Shown: piece after piece, positions 15,892 through 24,957 of the stretch | How the letters are laid out: every line of letters begins with the position of its first letter | Position numbering within the stretch: the stretch's first letter is position 1 | DNA from: Lentisphaeraceae bacterium | GTDB taxonomy: Bacteria; Verrucomicrobiota; Kiritimatiellia; RFP12; UBA1067 | Assembly (NCBI GenBank): GCA_004551905.1 | Contig: SFPL01000059.1 | Coordinates: 1-29,045, forward strand | Reading direction: 5' to 3' | DNA length: 29,045 bases | The notes under the pieces: generated by a model | Seen by the model: the letters and a program-made list of their open reading frames with translations, nothing else | Databases searched by the model: none | What the model was told of the DNA's origin: nothing | Position numbers and translations under genes: made by a program

Positions 15892-17477
15892 ATATGTTCG
15901 GCTGGCTCAAGCGCTCCAAAATGAAGCGCGAGATTATCGTCAATGTTGAAAAGCTTGAAACCCGCGTCGCCGTCATAGAGAACGGCCGCCTTGAGGAGTA
16001 CATGGTCGAGCATCCCGAGGAGGAGCGGCTTGTCGGCAGCGTCTTCAAGGGCAGGGTGCAGAACCTCGAGAACGATCTCCAGGCCGCGTTCGTCGACATC
16101 GGGCTGAAGAAGAACGCCTTCCTCCACTACTGGGACATGACGAGCGACGCGGACTCGATCCTCGATGATGACGACGACAAGTCCCGCTCCGAGCATCGCC
16201 GCGGCGGCAAGAAGTCCAACCGCCTCTCCGACGAGGAGATCGCCAAGCGCTTCCCGCCCGGGTCGGAGATCATCGTCCAGGTCACCAAGGGGCCGATTTC
16301 CACCAAGGGACCGCGCGTCACCGCCAACCTCTCCATTCCCGGCCGCTACCTGGTGATGATGCCTGGCGAGAAGATCCGCGGCGTCTCCAAGAAGATCTCC
16401 GACGGCGCCGAGCGCAAGCGGCTGAAGAAGATCCTCGACAAGCTGCCGCTCCCCGACAACGTCGGCCTCGTCGTCCGCACCGTCGGCGCGGGAGCGAGCG
16501 CGCGGGCGTTCGCGCGCGACCTGAGGGGGCTTCTCTCAGTCTGGAACGAGATGCAGGCCAACACCAAGAACCTGCGCACGCCGTGCTGTATCTTCCAGGA
16601 GCCGGACCTCTGCGAGCGCGTGGTGCGCGACTGGCTCACCGAGGACATCGACTCTATCGTCATCGACGACGAGGCGAGCTACGAGGCGATGCGCGAGCTC
16701 ACCGGCCAGATCTCGCGCCGGGCGAAGTCCAAGATCCGCCGCTACGACGGCAACGCCGGCATCTTCGACCACTACGGCATCGAGCGCCAGCTTACCGACG
16801 CGTTCGCGCGCAAGGTGGCGCTGAAGTCCGGCGGCTACCTGGTCATCGACGAGACCGAGGCGCTGGTGGCGGTGGACGTGAACACCGGCCACTACAAGGG
16901 CAACGGCAACCAGGAGGACGCCATCCGCGAGGTGAACCTCGAGGCGGTGGACGAGGTGGCGCGGCAGCTCAGGCTGCGGAACATCGGCGGGCTGGTGGTG
17001 CTCGACCTCATCGACATGAAGAGCCGCAAGCACCAGCGCGAAGTGGTGCGCCGGCTCAAGGAGGCGCTCAAGCGGGACCGTGCGCGCACCAACGTGCTCG
17101 AGATCAGCGAACTGGGGCTGCTCGAGATGTCGCGCCAGCGCCAGGACAGCTCCATCCTCTCGCAGCTCACCTCCAGGTGCCCCTACTGCCAGGGCAGCGG
17201 GCTCGTGAAGTCCCCGATGGCCGTCTCGGTGGAGATCCAGCGCACGCTGACGACACTCCTGAGGAAGGCGGAGCAGAACAAGAAGCCGTTCGAGCCGAAG
17301 ATTGTCATCGCGCCGCAGGTGATGCAGCGCCTCCGCACCGAGGACAGCCAGATCCTCGCCCAGCTGCAGAAGGACTTCAACACCTGCCTCACCTTCGTCT
17401 CCGAACTCCACCGCCACCCCGAGTCGTTCGCGGTGCTCGACGCCGCCACCGGCAAGGTGGTCTACTCCCAGTCATAG
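15888..17477 (+). CDS. rng: Ribonuclease E/G family endoribonuclease
   Basis: The 529-residue product cleaves single-stranded RNA in rRNA maturation and mRNA decay. An S1-like RNA-binding domain lies near the N-terminus (VGSVFKGRVQNLENDLQAAFVDIG) with an acidic, basic-tailed insertion at about residues 85-115 (a run of Asp, then HRRGGKKS). The catalytic metal ligands of this family are present: Asp330 in VAVDVNTG and Asp373 in VVLDLIDM. The Zn-link cysteines are Cys431 and Cys434 (CPYCQGSG), which hold the dimer. The length is near RNase G (about 490), and there is no long C-terminal scaffold as in proteobacterial RNase E. A weak GGAACAGG lies upstream of ATG 15888. It heads an operon with lptD and lpxK. 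Confidence 0.95.
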   Translation: MNMFGWLKRSKMKREIIVNVEKLETRVAVIENGRLEEYMVEHPEEERLVGSVFKGRVQNLENDLQAAFVDIGLKKNAFLHYWDMTSDADSILDDDDDKSRSEHRRGGKKSNRLSDEEIAKRFPPGSEIIVQVTKGPISTKGPRVTANLSIPGRYLVMMPGEKIRGVSKKISDGAERKRLKKILDKLPLPDNVGLVVRTVGAGASARAFARDLRGLLSVWNEMQANTKNLRTPCCIFQEPDLCERVVRDWLTEDIDSIVIDDEASYEAMRELTGQISRRAKSKIRRYDGNAGIFDHYGIERQLTDAFARKVALKSGGYLVIDETEALVAVDVNTGHYKGNGNQEDAIREVNLEAVDEVARQLRLRNIGGLVVLDLIDMKSRKHQREVVRRLKEALKRDRARTNVLEISELGLLEMSRQRQDSSILSQLTSRCPYCQGSGLVKSPMAVSVEIQRTLTTLLRKAEQNKKPFEPKIVIAPQVMQRLRTEDSQILAQLQKDFNTCLTFVSELHRHPESFAVLDAATGKVVYSQS

Positions 17478-17484
17478 GAGGAAC

Positions 17485-19662
17485 ATGGTCATCGCGCTGA
17501 TACTCGCCGCCGCCATGGATGCCGGGACGCTCGACATCAAGGCGGACTGCATCGCCGTCGACAACGTCACCAAGGCGGCCGTCGCCACCGGCAACGTCAC
17601 GGTGACCGAGGGGGTGATCTCCCTCCGCTCCCAGAAGTTGGAGCGCGACTCCGACGGGCTCGTCCTCCTCAACGCCCCCACGGTCGCCACCACCTGCACC
17701 AACGCGCCAGGCCACACCCACTGGTGCGCCGAGGGCGAGGTGGAGTACCGTCCCCACGACTACGTGGTCCTGCGCGGCGTGTGGCTGCGGCTGTTCGAGG
17801 TGCCGGTCTTATGGCTGCCCTACGCCTGGTATCCGCTCGACACCAAGTGCGGCTTCAGCTGGATGCCCGGCTACACCGGCCGCTGGGGCGCGTACCTGAT
17901 GACGAAGTACCGCTACCACCTGCTCGGCGACGAGGCGCACGACAACGAGAACTGGTGGCTCGGCGCGGCGACGCGGCTGGACCTCCGATACAAGCTGGGG
18001 GTGGCGATCGGCGAGGACGTGGAGTGGGGCCTTGGCCAGTTCGGCACCGGCAGCTTCAAGACCTACTACGGGTTTGATCGCGACGTCGACAAGCGCTACG
18101 GCTACGGCACCACCTACTCCAACTGGGGCGGCGGCTCGGTCGGGCGAGATCGCTACGGCTTCGAGGCGCAGCACCGCTGGGAGCCGACCGAGCGCGACAC
18201 GGTGACGCTCCGCGGCTCGCTCTACTCCGACGCCTACTTCCGTAGCGACTACTTCCGCGACTCGCTCTTCAACATCAAGAACCAATTCCGCAGCTACGAC
18301 ACTAGCGGCGTGTTCTGGGAGCACATCGAGAACCAGTTCTCCTTCGGCGCCGAGGCCGACGGCCGCCTCGAGAACTTCTACGGCGCTACCGAGCGCCTGC
18401 CCGAGATATACTTCGACGTCAACCCGCTCCCGGTGCCGCTCCTGCCCGTGAACTACGAGTCGTCGAGCCGCATCGGCTACCTGCGCCGCCGCAACGCCGA
18501 GAGCACATTCGCCACGCAACCGGCGTACCGGTACAGCCCGGGGTCGTGGGCCGACTACGAGTCGCTCCGCATCGACACCTACCACCGCCTCACCGCGCCG
18601 TTCAGGCTCTTCGACGTCCTTTCCGCCGTGCCCCGCCTCGCCTGGCGCGGCACCTTCTACGACAAGGCCGGCTACTCCTGCCTCGACGGCTGGTCGGAGG
18701 CCGGCTCCACCGGCAAGTGGTTCTCGCGTTCGATCGTCGAGGAGGGCATCACCTTCGCCGCGCGCGGCGAGGCATGGGTGAACGACCGCTGGCGCCACCT
18801 CGTGGAGCCGTATTTCGACGTCCTCGCCCAGCAGGCCCACATCTCCGGCGACTCCTGCGCAGCCCGCGCCTACGTCTTCGACTCGCTCGATGCCTCGCGC
18901 ACCTGGGAGGACCAGTTCGCCGGTCGCGCCCGCAACCTGCCCTACGAGTACTACGGCGTCACCCCCGGCCTGCGCAACGCCTGGAGCGTGGCGGACGACA
19001 AGGGACGTCTCCGCACCGCGCTCGACGTCGACGTCTACGCCGCGGTGCAGTTCAACAGCGCCGACTACCTGCACGCGCCCTGGGGCCTCGACGACGCCTG
19101 GCACCGCCTCGCGATCAACGGCAAGCCAAACTACGGCGAGGGCGACCCGACCGTCGTGCCGGGCGCGAGGGTGAGGTGGACTCCGGTCCAGGACGTCCGC
19201 CTCGCCGCGCGCGCCGAGTACGACTCCGACGAGAACAAGGTGGCGCTCGCCGACTTCACCCTCAACCACAAGCTGACGAGGAACTTCGAGTGGAAGCTCT
19301 CCTACATGCTCCGCGACCACCGGATGTGGAACTTCTCCTCCTCGCCGTTCGACCCCTCGTACATGTGCGCCGATACCATGAACCGCGCCTTCTTCCACCT
19401 CGCCGAACTCAACTTCGTCCACCAGCCGATCGACTGGCTACGCTACTCGCCGTTCATCCGCTGGGACATCGACGAGAACGAGCTTGACGTAGTAGGCGCG
19501 ACGATCGACCTGATGACCGACTGTCTCATCTTCCGCTTCTACGTCGAGTACGAGAACGAGTGCTGGCTCGTGGACGGCGCCCGCTACGACGACGACTGGA
19601 ACTTCGGCTTCCAGCTCATCCTGCGCGCTTTCGGCGACAGCGGACGCAGCATCTTCAACTGA
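17485..19662 (+). CDS. lptD: LPS assembly outer-membrane protein LptD (OstA)
   Basis: LptD is the outer-membrane barrel that inserts lipopolysaccharide into the outer leaflet. The 725-residue product has a short hydrophobic N-terminus (MVIALILAAAM), then an LptA/OstA-like beta-jellyroll (LDIKADCIAVDNVTKAAVATGNVTV and VISLRSQKLERD). The conserved transition VLRGVWLRLFEVPVLWLPYAWYPL follows, then a long region of alternating aromatic and charged residues typical of barrel strands. The protein is shorter than proteobacterial LptD (about 780-800) but matches other phyla. An AGGAGG (17476-17481) overlapping the RNase stop serves its ATG. The next gene, lpxK, follows after 20 bp, so lipid A synthesis and transport are linked. 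Confidence 0.88.
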   Translation: MVIALILAAAMDAGTLDIKADCIAVDNVTKAAVATGNVTVTEGVISLRSQKLERDSDGLVLLNAPTVATTCTNAPGHTHWCAEGEVEYRPHDYVVLRGVWLRLFEVPVLWLPYAWYPLDTKCGFSWMPGYTGRWGAYLMTKYRYHLLGDEAHDNENWWLGAATRLDLRYKLGVAIGEDVEWGLGQFGTGSFKTYYGFDRDVDKRYGYGTTYSNWGGGSVGRDRYGFEAQHRWEPTERDTVTLRGSLYSDAYFRSDYFRDSLFNIKNQFRSYDTSGVFWEHIENQFSFGAEADGRLENFYGATERLPEIYFDVNPLPVPLLPVNYESSSRIGYLRRRNAESTFATQPAYRYSPGSWADYESLRIDTYHRLTAPFRLFDVLSAVPRLAWRGTFYDKAGYSCLDGWSEAGSTGKWFSRSIVEEGITFAARGEAWVNDRWRHLVEPYFDVLAQQAHISGDSCAARAYVFDSLDASRTWEDQFAGRARNLPYEYYGVTPGLRNAWSVADDKGRLRTALDVDVYAAVQFNSADYLHAPWGLDDAWHRLAINGKPNYGEGDPTVVPGARVRWTPVQDVRLAARAEYDSDENKVALADFTLNHKLTRNFEWKLSYMLRDHRMWNFSSSPFDPSYMCADTMNRAFFHLAELNFVHQPIDWLRYSPFIRWDIDENELDVVGATIDLMTDCLIFRFYVEYENECWLVDGARYDDDWNFGFQLILRAFGDSGRSIFN

Positions 19663-19682
19663 CGCGGGGGGCCGGTCTACCG

Positions 19683-20960
19683 ATGCGCAAGCCCAGACCG
19701 AGCGGAATCGAGCGCCTCGAAAGCGTGCTCGTGAAGATCATCCAGGAGAAGGGGGCCGACCGCGACCAGCCGTTCTCCATCCGGGTGCTCCTCATGTTCC
19801 TCTCCTGCCTCGCCGCGCTCTTCGCCGCCGCCGTTGCGCTCCGCGGCTTCCTCTACCATATCGGCGTGCTGCGCCCCAACCCGCTCGGCATCCAGGTCAT
19901 CTCAATCGGCAATGTAACCGCCGGCGGCACCGGCAAGACCCCGGTAACCGAGATCTTCGCCCGCACCCTCGCTGCCGAGGGCCGCAAGGTGGCCATCCTC
20001 TCGCGCGGATACCGGCGCAAGGAGGCGCCGTGGTGGCGGCGCATCCTCACCGGAGTCGTCGACCCTCCGCTCGTCGTCTCCGACGGCCGCCGCGTGCTGC
20101 TCGACCCCCAAGTCGGCGGCGACGAGCCCTACATGCTCGCCTCCAACCTGCCCGGCGTCGCGGTGGTTGTCGACCGCAACCGCGTCAAGGCCGGCCGCTA
20201 CGCCATCAAGCGCCTCGGCTGCGACACTATCATCCTCGACGACGGCTTCCAGTACAAGCGGCTCAAGCACTCGATCGAGGTGCTGCTCGTGGACTCCACC
20301 AACCCGTTCGGCAACGGGCGGATGCTGCCGCGCGGCATCCTGCGCGAGCCGGCGCGGCACCTGAAGCGCGCCGACATCATCTTCCTCACCAAGTGCCGCG
20401 GCGACGTATCCGAGGTGCGCGAGGAGATCCGCCGACTCAACCCGAAGGCGGAGATCGTCGAGTGCAACCACACGCCGAAGTCGCTAAAGGACGTCTGGAG
20501 CCGCGAGGAGTTCCCGCTTTCCTGGCTGGACGGCAAGACCGTCTGCACCCTATCCGGCATCGCCTCGCCGAAGGGGTTCGAGAACTCGTTGCGCCACCTC
20601 GGCTCGAAGGTGGTCTGGTGCGAGCGCTACGCCGACCACCACCGCTACGCGCCGTCCGAGGTGCTCTACGCGCTCAACCGCACCGCCGACATGGGCGCGG
20701 ACGCGCTGGTGACGACCGAGAAGGACGCGGTCAGGTTCCCGCGGCTCGAGACCTCGCCGGTCAAGTGCCTCTACCTGCGCATCGCGATCGAGATCATCTC
20801 CGGCGTCGAGAGCTTCGACTCCATCATCAACCGCATCTGCTTCCGCGCCAAGCCGCTTCCGGCCCGGGGCAAGGAACTTGAGGGCGTCCTCGACTCCGCC
20901 GACGGCATCGGCCCCGCAACCGGCGAGGTGCTTGCGTCGTTCGCCGACCGCCAGGGCTGA
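19683..20960 (+). CDS. lpxK: Tetraacyldisaccharide 4'-kinase (lipid A kinase)
   Basis: LpxK phosphorylates the 4' position of the lipid A disaccharide at the inner membrane. The 425-residue product is longer than E. coli LpxK (328), mainly through an N-terminal basic stretch (about 1-33) before the membrane segment (about 36-60, LLMFLSCLAALFAAAVALRG). The P-loop is GNVTAGGTGKT at 76-86. The family signature LDDGFQYKRLKHS follows, then LLVDSTNPFGNGRMLPRGILREP and, near the end, VTTEKDAVRFP. All are characteristic. It is the last gene of the RNase E/G-lptD-lpxK unit. Confidence 0.95.
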   Translation: MRKPRPSGIERLESVLVKIIQEKGADRDQPFSIRVLLMFLSCLAALFAAAVALRGFLYHIGVLRPNPLGIQVISIGNVTAGGTGKTPVTEIFARTLAAEGRKVAILSRGYRRKEAPWWRRILTGVVDPPLVVSDGRRVLLDPQVGGDEPYMLASNLPGVAVVVDRNRVKAGRYAIKRLGCDTIILDDGFQYKRLKHSIEVLLVDSTNPFGNGRMLPRGILREPARHLKRADIIFLTKCRGDVSEVREEIRRLNPKAEIVECNHTPKSLKDVWSREEFPLSWLDGKTVCTLSGIASPKGFENSLRHLGSKVVWCERYADHHRYAPSEVLYALNRTADMGADALVTTEKDAVRFPRLETSPVKCLYLRIAIEIISGVESFDSIINRICFRAKPLPARGKELEGVLDSADGIGPATGEVLASFADRQG

Positions 20961-20968
20961 CCTTCCGC

Positions 20969-20997
20969 GAACCACGAACCGCGAATTGTGGTATAAT
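20969..20997 (+). promoter_or_regulatory. Promoter of the GspE/PilB gene: two heptamers plus extended -10
   Basis: Heptamers GAACCAC (20969-20975) and GAACCGC (20976-20982) lead to GAATTGT and then GG-TATAAT (20992-20997), with TGG at 20989-20991. The box GAACCGCGAA (20976-20985) lies 6 bp before the -10. The ATG at 21006 starts 8 bases after the -10, so the mRNA should be leaderless. Confidence 0.75.
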
Positions 20998-21005
20998 ACG
21001 CAACA

Positions 21006-22682
21006 ATGACAAGCAACGACGAGTACGTACTGCAATTGCTGACCGAGGGCGGGTACCTGACCGACGCCCAGGTAGCCACCGCCAGGGAGTCGATGAAGGC
21101 CGAGAACGAGACGACGCTCGACGCCCTCGTCGCGGGCGGCGCGGTGGACGAGGACATCGTGCTCGGCACCATTGCCGACCAGTTCGGCCTCAAGTACTGC
21201 CACATCGACGCCGACGCGATCAACCCCGACTTGGTCAAGGAGTTCCCGCAGGAGATAGCAAAGAAGTACGGCGTGGTGCCGGTCGTCGCCAGCGAAAGCT
21301 CGGTGACGGTGGCGCTCCTCGACCCGATGGGCTACGACGCCGTCGACTCGCTCCGCTACGTGCTCCAGGGCAAGGACGTCGAGGCGGTGCTCTCGCCGAT
21401 CGGCGAGGTGAAGGCGGCGATGGAGAAGCTTTATGCCTCGCAGGGGGTCGACTCCGTCTCCACCCGCGACGAAGTGGGCGGCCTCGAGGAGGCGACGGGC
21501 GACGACGCGCCGGTCGTCAAGCTCGCCACGCTGATCATCACCAACGCGATCAAGATGAAGGCGTCCGACATCCACATCGAGCCGATGGAGAAGGAGTTCC
21601 GCGTGCGCTACCGCGTCGACGGCGCGCTCCGGAAGATGGACTCGCCGCCGAAGCGCCTCCAGGGCGCGCTCATCTCGCGCTTCAAGATCATGTCGAAGAT
21701 GAAGATCTCCGAGAAGCGCATCCCTCAGGACGGCCGCATCCAGATTACCGTCGGCGGAAAGGACCTCGACCTGCGCGTTTCGTCGGTGCCGACGAACCAC
21801 GGCGAGTCGATCGTGATGCGAATCCTCGACAAGTCCAACCTCTCGCTCGGCCTGCCGCAGCTCGGCTTCCTCTCCGACGACCAGACCACCTTCGAGCGGC
21901 TCATCAAGCTGCCGGACGGCGTGGTGCTGGTGACCGGCCCGACCGGCTCGGGCAAGACGACGACGCTCTACGCCTGCCTTGGCCAGATCAACACCCCAGA
22001 CAAGAAACTCATCACCGTCGAGGACCCGGTCGAGTACCAGATGAGCGGCATCAACCAGGTGCAGGTGAACAAGGACGTCGGACTCGACTTCTCCGCCGCG
22101 CTCCGCTCCATCCTCCGCCAGGCGCCGAACATCGTGATGATCGGCGAGATCCGCGACGAGGAGACCGCCGACATCGCGATGGAGGCGGCGCTCACCGGCC
22201 ACCTGGTGTTCTCCACCCTGCACACCAACGACGCGCCGTCGGCAGTGACGCGTCTCCTCGACATCGGCGTCAAGCCGTTTCTCGTCGCCTCGGCGCTCCG
22301 CGCGGCGATGGCGCAGCGCCTCGTGCGCGCGATCTGCGAGAACTGCAAGGAGGAGTACACTCCGTCCGATCGCGAGGTCAAGATGCTCAAGGGCCTCTCG
22401 GCCGGCTCCAATACGCAGATGCCGGAGCGCATGTACCACGGCGCCGGCTGCGACCGTTGCCACAAGACCGGCTACAAGGGCCGGAAGGGCATCTTCGAGA
22501 TCTTCAAGGTCGACGACACCGTGCAGCGGCTCATCTTCGACCACGCGCCGGCTACGATTCTCCGCCAGCGCGCGCGCGAGCTCGGCATGCGCACCCTGCG
22601 CGAGGACGGCATGCTCAAGGTCGGCTCCGGCCTCACCTCGCTTTCCGAGGTACTGCGCGTCACCATGGGCGACGCCGACTAA
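21006..22682 (+). CDS. GspE/PilB-type secretion or type IV pilus assembly ATPase
   Basis: The 558-residue product is a hexameric ATPase that powers pilus extension or type II secretion from the cytoplasmic face of the inner membrane. The N-terminal MshEN/N1 domain is at about 1-150. The catalytic domain has ASDIHIEP with the RYRVDG strand, Walker A GPTGSGKT at 311-318, the Asp box (ITVEDPVEY), Walker B (NIVMIGEIRDEETA) and the His box (STLHTNDA). Zinc cysteines typical of GspE/PilB are Cys444, Cys447, Cys482 and Cys485 (CENC and CDRC). The sequence does not separate PilB from GspE. No pilin, pseudopilin or secretin genes are in the window, so it is isolated. It has its own heptamer promoter and no room for a ribosome-binding site. 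Confidence 0.93.
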   Translation: MTSNDEYVLQLLTEGGYLTDAQVATARESMKAENETTLDALVAGGAVDEDIVLGTIADQFGLKYCHIDADAINPDLVKEFPQEIAKKYGVVPVVASESSVTVALLDPMGYDAVDSLRYVLQGKDVEAVLSPIGEVKAAMEKLYASQGVDSVSTRDEVGGLEEATGDDAPVVKLATLIITNAIKMKASDIHIEPMEKEFRVRYRVDGALRKMDSPPKRLQGALISRFKIMSKMKISEKRIPQDGRIQITVGGKDLDLRVSSVPTNHGESIVMRILDKSNLSLGLPQLGFLSDDQTTFERLIKLPDGVVLVTGPTGSGKTTTLYACLGQINTPDKKLITVEDPVEYQMSGINQVQVNKDVGLDFSAALRSILRQAPNIVMIGEIRDEETADIAMEAALTGHLVFSTLHTNDAPSAVTRLLDIGVKPFLVASALRAAMAQRLVRAICENCKEEYTPSDREVKMLKGLSAGSNTQMPERMYHGAGCDRCHKTGYKGRKGIFEIFKVDDTVQRLIFDHAPATILRQRARELGMRTLREDGMLKVGSGLTSLSEVLRVTMGDAD

Positions 22683-22714
22683 GCTTCCTTTTCTGGGGGC
22701 ACCGTCACCATGTG

Positions 22715-24091
22715 ATGAACTTCTTCAAGGCATACGACATGCGCGGCACCTTCGGGGCCGACTTCGATCTGGACCTCGTCCGCCGCGTTGGCGCGGCGCT
22801 GCCGCGGGTGGTCGCCGGCGGGCGCTGGCTGGTCGGGCGCGACTGCCGGACTACCAGCGAGGCGGTTAAGGACGCGCTTGTCGGCGGGCTGGCCGCGGCG
22901 GGTGCGGAGGTCGCGGACTTGGGGCTCGCGACGACGCCGATGGTATACTTCTTCACCGCTGAGGACGGATACGACGGCTCGGTAATGGTGACTGCCTCGC
23001 ATAATCCGCCTTCGGACAACGGCCTCAAGGTCTCGCGCGGCGGCGCGCTGCCGGTCGGCTACGCGGATGGGCTCGACAAGGTGGAGCAAATGGTCGGCGA
23101 AAGCCGCGCGGTAGACGGAGAGAAAGCTGGGCGCACGTCTCAGGTCGCGGACGCGCTGCCGCGCTACGTCCGCTGGCAGCGCGAGGCGGCCGCGTCTTCG
23201 CCGTATAGTTCGCTTCGGTACGCGGTGGACTGCTCGAACGGGATGGCGGCGCTGCTCGCGGGCGAGCTTTTCCCCGGAGCGGAGATCATCAATGGAACCG
23301 TCGACGGAAAGTTTCCCGCGCACAGCCCCAATCCGCTCAAGGCTGAGGCAAGGACGCAGATCGCGGCGGTCGTGCGCGAGCGCGGGCTTGACTGCGGAGT
23401 CATCTTCGACGGCGACGCGGATCGCGCCATGTTCGTGGACGAGCGCGGCGAATTCGTCCAGCCCGACTACCTCATACCCGTCGTCGCCAGCGCCACACGA
23501 GCAACCCACTCAACTCAAACACCCAAACACCCAAACACTCAAACACTCCCAAAGATCATCCACGACGTGCGCACGAGCCGCGGCGTGACCGAGACGCTGC
23601 GCGAGGACGGCTTCGAGCCGGTGATGGTGCCGGTCGGCCATGCCTTCGCGAAGCCCGCACTGCGCCGGACCGGCGCTCTCTGCGGCGGCGAGCTCGCCGG
23701 GCACTACTACTTCCGCGAGTTCCACTGCTGCGACTCGGGCGTCCTCGCGGCGACGCGGGTGCTCGGTGAAATCGCGCGCGCGAAGGCGGCGGGGCGCAGC
23801 TTCTCGGAGATGATGCGTCCGATCGTCTCGCGCTACGCGAACTCGGGCGAGATGAACTTCGAAGTCGCGGACAAGGACGCGGCGATCGCAAGGGTGGTCG
23901 CGGCGGCGGAGTCGCTTGCGGCGGTGGAGTCCGAGAGCCGGATCGACGGTGTGCGGCTCGATTTCGCGGACGGATGGGTGAGCGTGAGGAAGTCCAACAC
24001 CGAGCCGTACCTGCGGCTGATCGTGGAGTGCAGGACGCAGGCGATGCTGGACGACTGGAAGGGGCGTCTGACTGCCGCGGTGAAGGGGTGA
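22715..24091 (+). CDS. Phosphomannomutase/phosphoglucomutase (alpha-D-phosphohexomutase)
   Basis: The enzyme interconverts hexose 6- and 1-phosphates to feed nucleotide-sugar synthesis for surface polysaccharides. The 458-residue product has all four active-site loops: the phosphoserine loop TASHNPP (Ser95), the metal loop DGDADR (Asp232, 234, 236), the sugar loop GELAGH (325-330) and the phosphate loop RKSNTEPYLRL (425 onward). The start MNFFKAYDMRG matches the family N-terminus 'f.ayDiRG'. The codon just before, GTG 22712, is a possible alternative. Residues 263-278 are encoded by a tandem 8-bp repeat and have no counterpart in the family; they fall in a loop between the metal-binding domain and the strand KIIHDVRTSRGV, so activity may be kept. 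Confidence 0.92.
   Translation: MNFFKAYDMRGTFGADFDLDLVRRVGAALPRVVAGGRWLVGRDCRTTSEAVKDALVGGLAAAGAEVADLGLATTPMVYFFTAEDGYDGSVMVTASHNPPSDNGLKVSRGGALPVGYADGLDKVEQMVGESRAVDGEKAGRTSQVADALPRYVRWQREAAASSPYSSLRYAVDCSNGMAALLAGELFPGAEIINGTVDGKFPAHSPNPLKAEARTQIAAVVRERGLDCGVIFDGDADRAMFVDERGEFVQPDYLIPVVASATRATHSTQTPKHPNTQTLPKIIHDVRTSRGVTETLREDGFEPVMVPVGHAFAKPALRRTGALCGGELAGHYYFREFHCCDSGVLAATRVLGEIARAKAAGRSFSEMMRPIVSRYANSGEMNFEVADKDAAIARVVAAAESLAAVESESRIDGVRLDFADGWVSVRKSNTEPYLRLIVECRTQAMLDDWKGRLTAAVKG
23502..23549 (+). repeat. Six 8-bp tandem units inserted in the mutase gene
   Basis: The units are CAACCCAC, TCAACTCA, AACACCCA (twice), AACACTCA and AACACTCC. Six units of eight bases make 48 bp, or 16 codons, so the frame is kept. 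The AC-rich, G-free composition stands out from the GC-rich gene. Confidence 0.85.
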
Positions 24092-24099
24092 ACGGGTCG

Positions 24100-24957
24100 A
24101 TGAGGGTAGACTTCCACTGCCATTCAACCGCGAGCGACGGCACCTTGCCGCCCGCCGAGTTAGCCGCTCGCGCCCGCGGCGTCGGCCTTGCGGCGCTGGC
24201 GCTCACCGACCACGACAACTGCGACGGCGTCGGCGAGCTGCTGGCCGAAGGCGGGTCGGGGTTCTTCGCCGGGGTGGAGCTTTCGATCGAGCCGGGCGCG
24301 GGCTTCGACAAGTTCCACCTGCTCGGGCTTGGGGTTGATCCCGCGAACGCGGAGTTGAAGGCGCTCCTAAGGCGCATCCTCGATGGCCGCAACGAGCGCA
24401 ACCGGCGCATCCTCGCCAACTTCACGCGCATCGGGATCGAGATTGCGGAGGACGACATCGCCGCCTACGCGCACGGCGAAGTGCTGGCGCGTCCACATTT
24501 CGCGCGCTGGCTCATGGACCACGGCTACGTCCAGAGCGTCGCCGAGGGCTTCGAGCGCTACCTGCTGCCGGATTCGCCGGCGGAGACGCGCTGCTACGAG
24601 GAGCGGTGGCATCCGCGGCAGGAGGATTCGTTCGCGGCGATCCACGCGGCTGGCGGCGTCGCGGTGATGGCGCATCCGAGGTTTTGGCGGCGCGGCTGGA
24701 AGCGCGAGGGATCGGACTTCGCGGCGGCCGCGGCGGAGCTCAGGCGGCTCAAAGAGGCGGGGCTGGACGGGCTCGAGTGCCTCTACTCGTCCAACTCGCC
24801 GGCCGAGAACGTCGGCTTTACCCGCATCGCGTTGGAGCTTGGGCTCATCAAGTCGGCCGGCAGCGACTTCCACGGAGCCAACAAGCCGGAGATTGCGCTC
24901 GGCATGGAGGTCTCGGAGGAGTTCATCGGCCCGTTGTTGGAACGGCTGGGTCATTGA
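24100..24957 (+). CDS. PHP-domain phosphoesterase, RNase AM (YciV/TrpH) type
   Basis: The 285-residue product has the metal-binding motifs of the polymerase-and-histidinol-phosphatase fold: DFHCHSTASDG at the N-terminus, LALTDHDNCDG, GVELSIE, a central inserted subdomain with ARPHFARWL, VAVMAHPRF, and the C-terminal GSDFHG. This order and size match the RNase AM group, a 5'-3' exonuclease that trims the 5' ends of rRNAs in E. coli. Other PHP phosphatases share the motifs, so the substrate is inferred. I chose ATG 24100 because it begins the canonical RVDFHCHS. GTG 24088, overlapping the mutase stop, is possible. It is probably cotranscribed with the mutase. Confidence 0.85.
   Translation: MRVDFHCHSTASDGTLPPAELAARARGVGLAALALTDHDNCDGVGELLAEGGSGFFAGVELSIEPGAGFDKFHLLGLGVDPANAELKALLRRILDGRNERNRRILANFTRIGIEIAEDDIAAYAHGEVLARPHFARWLMDHGYVQSVAEGFERYLLPDSPAETRCYEERWHPRQEDSFAAIHAAGGVAVMAHPRFWRRGWKREGSDFAAAAAELRRLKEAGLDGLECLYSSNSPAENVGFTRIALELGLIKSAGSDFHGANKPEIALGMEVSEEFIGPLLERLGH

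Noticed and set aside
23502..23549. CRISPR-like array
   Set aside because: The units are 8 bp and directly adjacent, without spacers, so it is a simple tandem repeat.
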